Of a stretch of 40,817 nucleotides of DNA, positions 38,286 to 40,817 are shown one piece after another (positions within the stretch are counted from its first letter, which is position 1; every line of letters begins with the position of its first letter). The position numbers and the translations under genes are program-made. The notes below the pieces were generated by a model. It saw nothing but the letters and a program-made list of their open reading frames with translations, was not told the DNA's origin and ran no database searches. The stretch is from Chara braunii (lineage: Eukaryota > Streptophyta > Charophyceae > Charales > Characeae). Where the stretch lies: contig BFEA01000267.1 in NCBI GenBank assembly GCA_003427395.1, positions 1,949,206-1,990,022 of the forward strand, read 5' to 3'.

Positions 38286-40817
38286 ATCGCCCAAGCGCAC
38301 CCATGTAAAACCACTTAAGATAGAGACCAGATACATGCAGAGTGACGAAAGAAGTGTGTGTACTGTCTGATTCCGCTGTGGCTGACCTCAACCACACAAT
38401 CATGACGGTCAAACAGGAGTGGCGAGTTGATACGATGGAGCTTTGGTCTGAGGTCGGATTCATCGCCCCTGGACGAGTTTGAAGAACAGACTTGGCATTG
38501 CAATGCGAGCAATACCATTGAGGAACGTAATTGAAGACCTAATGTGGGTGGCAATTTGATGAGCCTTAGTGCACATTGACAAGTTGACAACCTCACGACG
38601 AATGGGCCTGGATAGAGCAAGACCATTGAGAGACGGCGCATGATCGTCAGACGCTACGGAATGTGTAGGATGTCTCAAAATTCAGTAAGTCCTTCGGAAC
38701 AGCTCGCAGTGTCAGAGAAAGAGCCATGAAGGGGTGCAGCTTTAAGAGTGCAAGACTCAGCAAAAGCAATGGATCCTCAAAGGAGAAACTGTTTTTTTCG
38801 GCTGAGCGGACAGTTAAATGTGTGGTGAGGTTGCAGTTACTCGCAGTGCTAATCATAGTGATCGACTGTCAGAAAATAAATGACTGTCGGGAAAGGACAG
38901 GGATAGCCCACTAGGGAACCATATCGCAACAAAGAGGTATGTGTGCTGAGGGTAGGACGTGCATGATACGTACGAGGGTGTTTGCCTAGGGTAGGGAGTA
39001 AGTACCAACAAAGCCATACTCAGAGTAGGACTATCCGACAAGTACCTGACGTCAATTACCGCCAAATTCAGTGTGAAAAGTCCCTGTGGAAGTATTCCCT
39101 TTGAGCAGCCATTTTCTCTGGTTAGGTACAGGTTGCTGGGGTAAAGGAATTTCAACAATGTGACATGGCCCTGGTCACTATCGCAGAGCAGTACGGTCCT
39201 GAAACCCAGTGTGTAAGTCCCGAGGGGGTGTAGATTCTTTTTGAACCGTACAATTAAAAGTACTTTTTTTTTCTTAGTGTGTGGTAACTGTTGCCGATTA
39301 TGCTAGTCCAGCATCGTCTGGCTTCTTTTTTTCTTGCCATGTTTTTAAGTGTCCCGTGGTAGTGCTACAACTTACTGAGATGCAAGGGGGAACCCAATTT
39401 GACCTCGCTTGGAGCAGAAGCGGGGGACACCACTGCTAGTGGCAGCTAGTCTGCTAGAGTTTATACAAAAAGAAGGGTTACAGATCAGAACAGGTTCAAC
39501 TTGATTACTTCCTGAGGTGATACTTTCGGATCACATGTACATGGCGATGATGGCATGCAATCACACACACGCACGAGAAAATGGGTGGATGCTGCTGTGC
39601 TGCAGTGTCCTAGTTCGCTGAAAGGTCCTGAAAGGGACTTGGGCTTTGTTGTTGTGTTGCGTCTTTGGTCCGGACAATCTGCGGGCTCAGGGCGATAGCA
39701 AATAGTGGACTTAGGGGAGCTCTCACCTCTCTGAGAATGGAAGTCCGGACAATCTATGTATCATCTAGTACGCTCTTTTTCCTTCAAAATTTATCAAAGA
39801 TATAGGGAGGTGGGCGACGAGGGAAGCTCGGAGAGGGGATATTGGACTATAGAGTCACACTGTGACAGTAAAGGAGATAAAAACTGGCCCCATGCATAGG
39901 AGCTAGCCTACCTTCTTCCCCCGCCGTCATTATAGCTGTATTTGAGGCATCTTTCAGTCTAGATACCTCTCAACTGTTGACAGTGTTAGGAGAGAGTAGC
40001 TGCTCAGTAGCGTCCACAGATGATAGAGGGGCTGCCCAAATCGAAGGGCCTCTTAGCTGTACTTGAAAAGAGTGTGGGTAGAAGTCTTAGAACATTTAGC
40101 TGTGGTCTTGAAGCGAAGGGGGTAAGGGACGAGGTGAGGGGTCACATGGAGCTATAGCTGGGACTGTTTCTTTATAAGGGGGTAGCCCCTAAATTGTTGG
40201 AATCATCTGATTGGGTATCTGGATGCTTTTTATTTTATATATATGACGAGGTAGAGCACGTTGAGCATATAATATTGATGTTGATTAATTAATCATTGCC
40301 AATGACATATTGTTTCTGTGTATTGACACAGTGAATCTCACAAATGTTCTGAGTGTTGCAAAGGGGTGAGTAGAATTTGGATGGCGTATTCAAAATACCA
40401 ATGGAAATTTTTAATTGCTATCATGCTTTCTTTCTAGGTTTGTGTGTCTGTTTTAAGGTCGAAATGTTTAACTTAAACTCATGGTTTTCAAATGTGCATC
40501 AGATCCTTAAGCTTCGGTGGCTCATACTGTGAACAGTCTTACGTTTGCTTAGTACTCAATGCTGCTTCCTCTTACTGACATAAGTTGGGAAACTCTGCAA
40601 GATTAATTTGGAAGAACTATGATCATGTTGAGTGCTGCATCTTACTGGATATAACGTGTCCTGCTGGTGAGGAAAGCTAGCTAGGAGGATGGAAATAGGG
40701 CACAGCAGCGGCTGAGATGGTAGCTCACTCGTGAGTCTTGCCGGACTAGGGCAAAGGGTATTCAGGGATGTCTCTGTTGGGATGAGCCAACGTCGCCAGG
40801 GGGGGAGGGGAGAGGGG
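38286..40817. other. Region downstream of AMT1, nothing recognised
   Basis: It should hold the AMT1 3' UTR and poly(A) site, but I see no feature worth fixing. No transposon ends, RNA genes or coding regions were recognised up to the end of the window, which stops in a G-rich stretch. Confidence 0.45.

Noticed and set aside
1-40817. CRISPR arrays, bacterial operons, ribosome binding sites, rRNA genes
   Set aside because: Nothing of this kind is present; the window is eukaryotic nuclear DNA.

Overview
This is eukaryotic nuclear DNA, most likely from a streptophyte green alga or plant. The evidence is a plant AMT1-type ammonium transporter, an L1-type LINE with a plant-style ORF1 and a C-terminal RVT zinc-binding domain, and a Ty3/gypsy LTR element primed by a plant-like initiator-Met tRNA site. 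Long (GA)n arrays and dense repeats would fit a charophyte such as Chara, but I cannot prove the species. The host gene content is tiny: one convincing gene. Most of the window is nested transposable elements.

Layout. 1-2600: microsatellites, a MITE with ~72-bp terminal inverted repeats, a tRNA-derived SINE with a perfect 10-bp target duplication, a long foldback element, two related MITEs and a small tandem duplication. 2634-10466: a near full-length minus-strand L1-type LINE with a 14-bp target duplication. Its very long ORF1 is broken by two in-frame stops, and ORF2 (endonuclease, RT, zinc-binding domain) is frameshifted near its end. 10467-11592: a long hairpin, a possible exon, a CTT array and the first half of a duplicated unit. 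11593-26868: a 5'-truncated LINE of another family, split by a 13.8-kb Ty3/gypsy element (12572-26370, 4-bp target duplication AGTC). 26900-27430: a remnant LINE related to the first one. 28683-31676: an old solo LTR of the same gypsy lineage (target duplication GCTC), carrying a tRNA-like insertion. 31680-35900: AT-rich intergenic DNA with small tandem repeats and a Lys/His/Glu repeat that might be an exon. 36633-38285: an intronless AMT1 gene. 38286-40817: nothing recognised.

The gypsy element reads LTR, PBS, gag, protease, RT, RNase H, PHD finger, integrase, further ORF(s), LTR. gag-pol lies in one frame with four in-frame stops, and the RT catalytic motif is YMDG, so this copy is dead. 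Three features are unusual. A C4HC3 PHD-type finger sits between RNase H and integrase. An extra coding region of about 2 kb follows pol and starts at an ATGA overlap. The LTR itself carries an open frame of about 130-140 codons, and a diverged version of it in the solo LTR differs largely at synonymous sites. The LTR-encoded protein and the PHD-integrase are the best candidates for something undescribed.

The AMT1 gene has all core transport residues. Its C-terminal tail has lost the threonine used for allosteric shut-off in land-plant AMT1 proteins and ends in six copies of an 8-residue Cys/Pro/Ala repeat.
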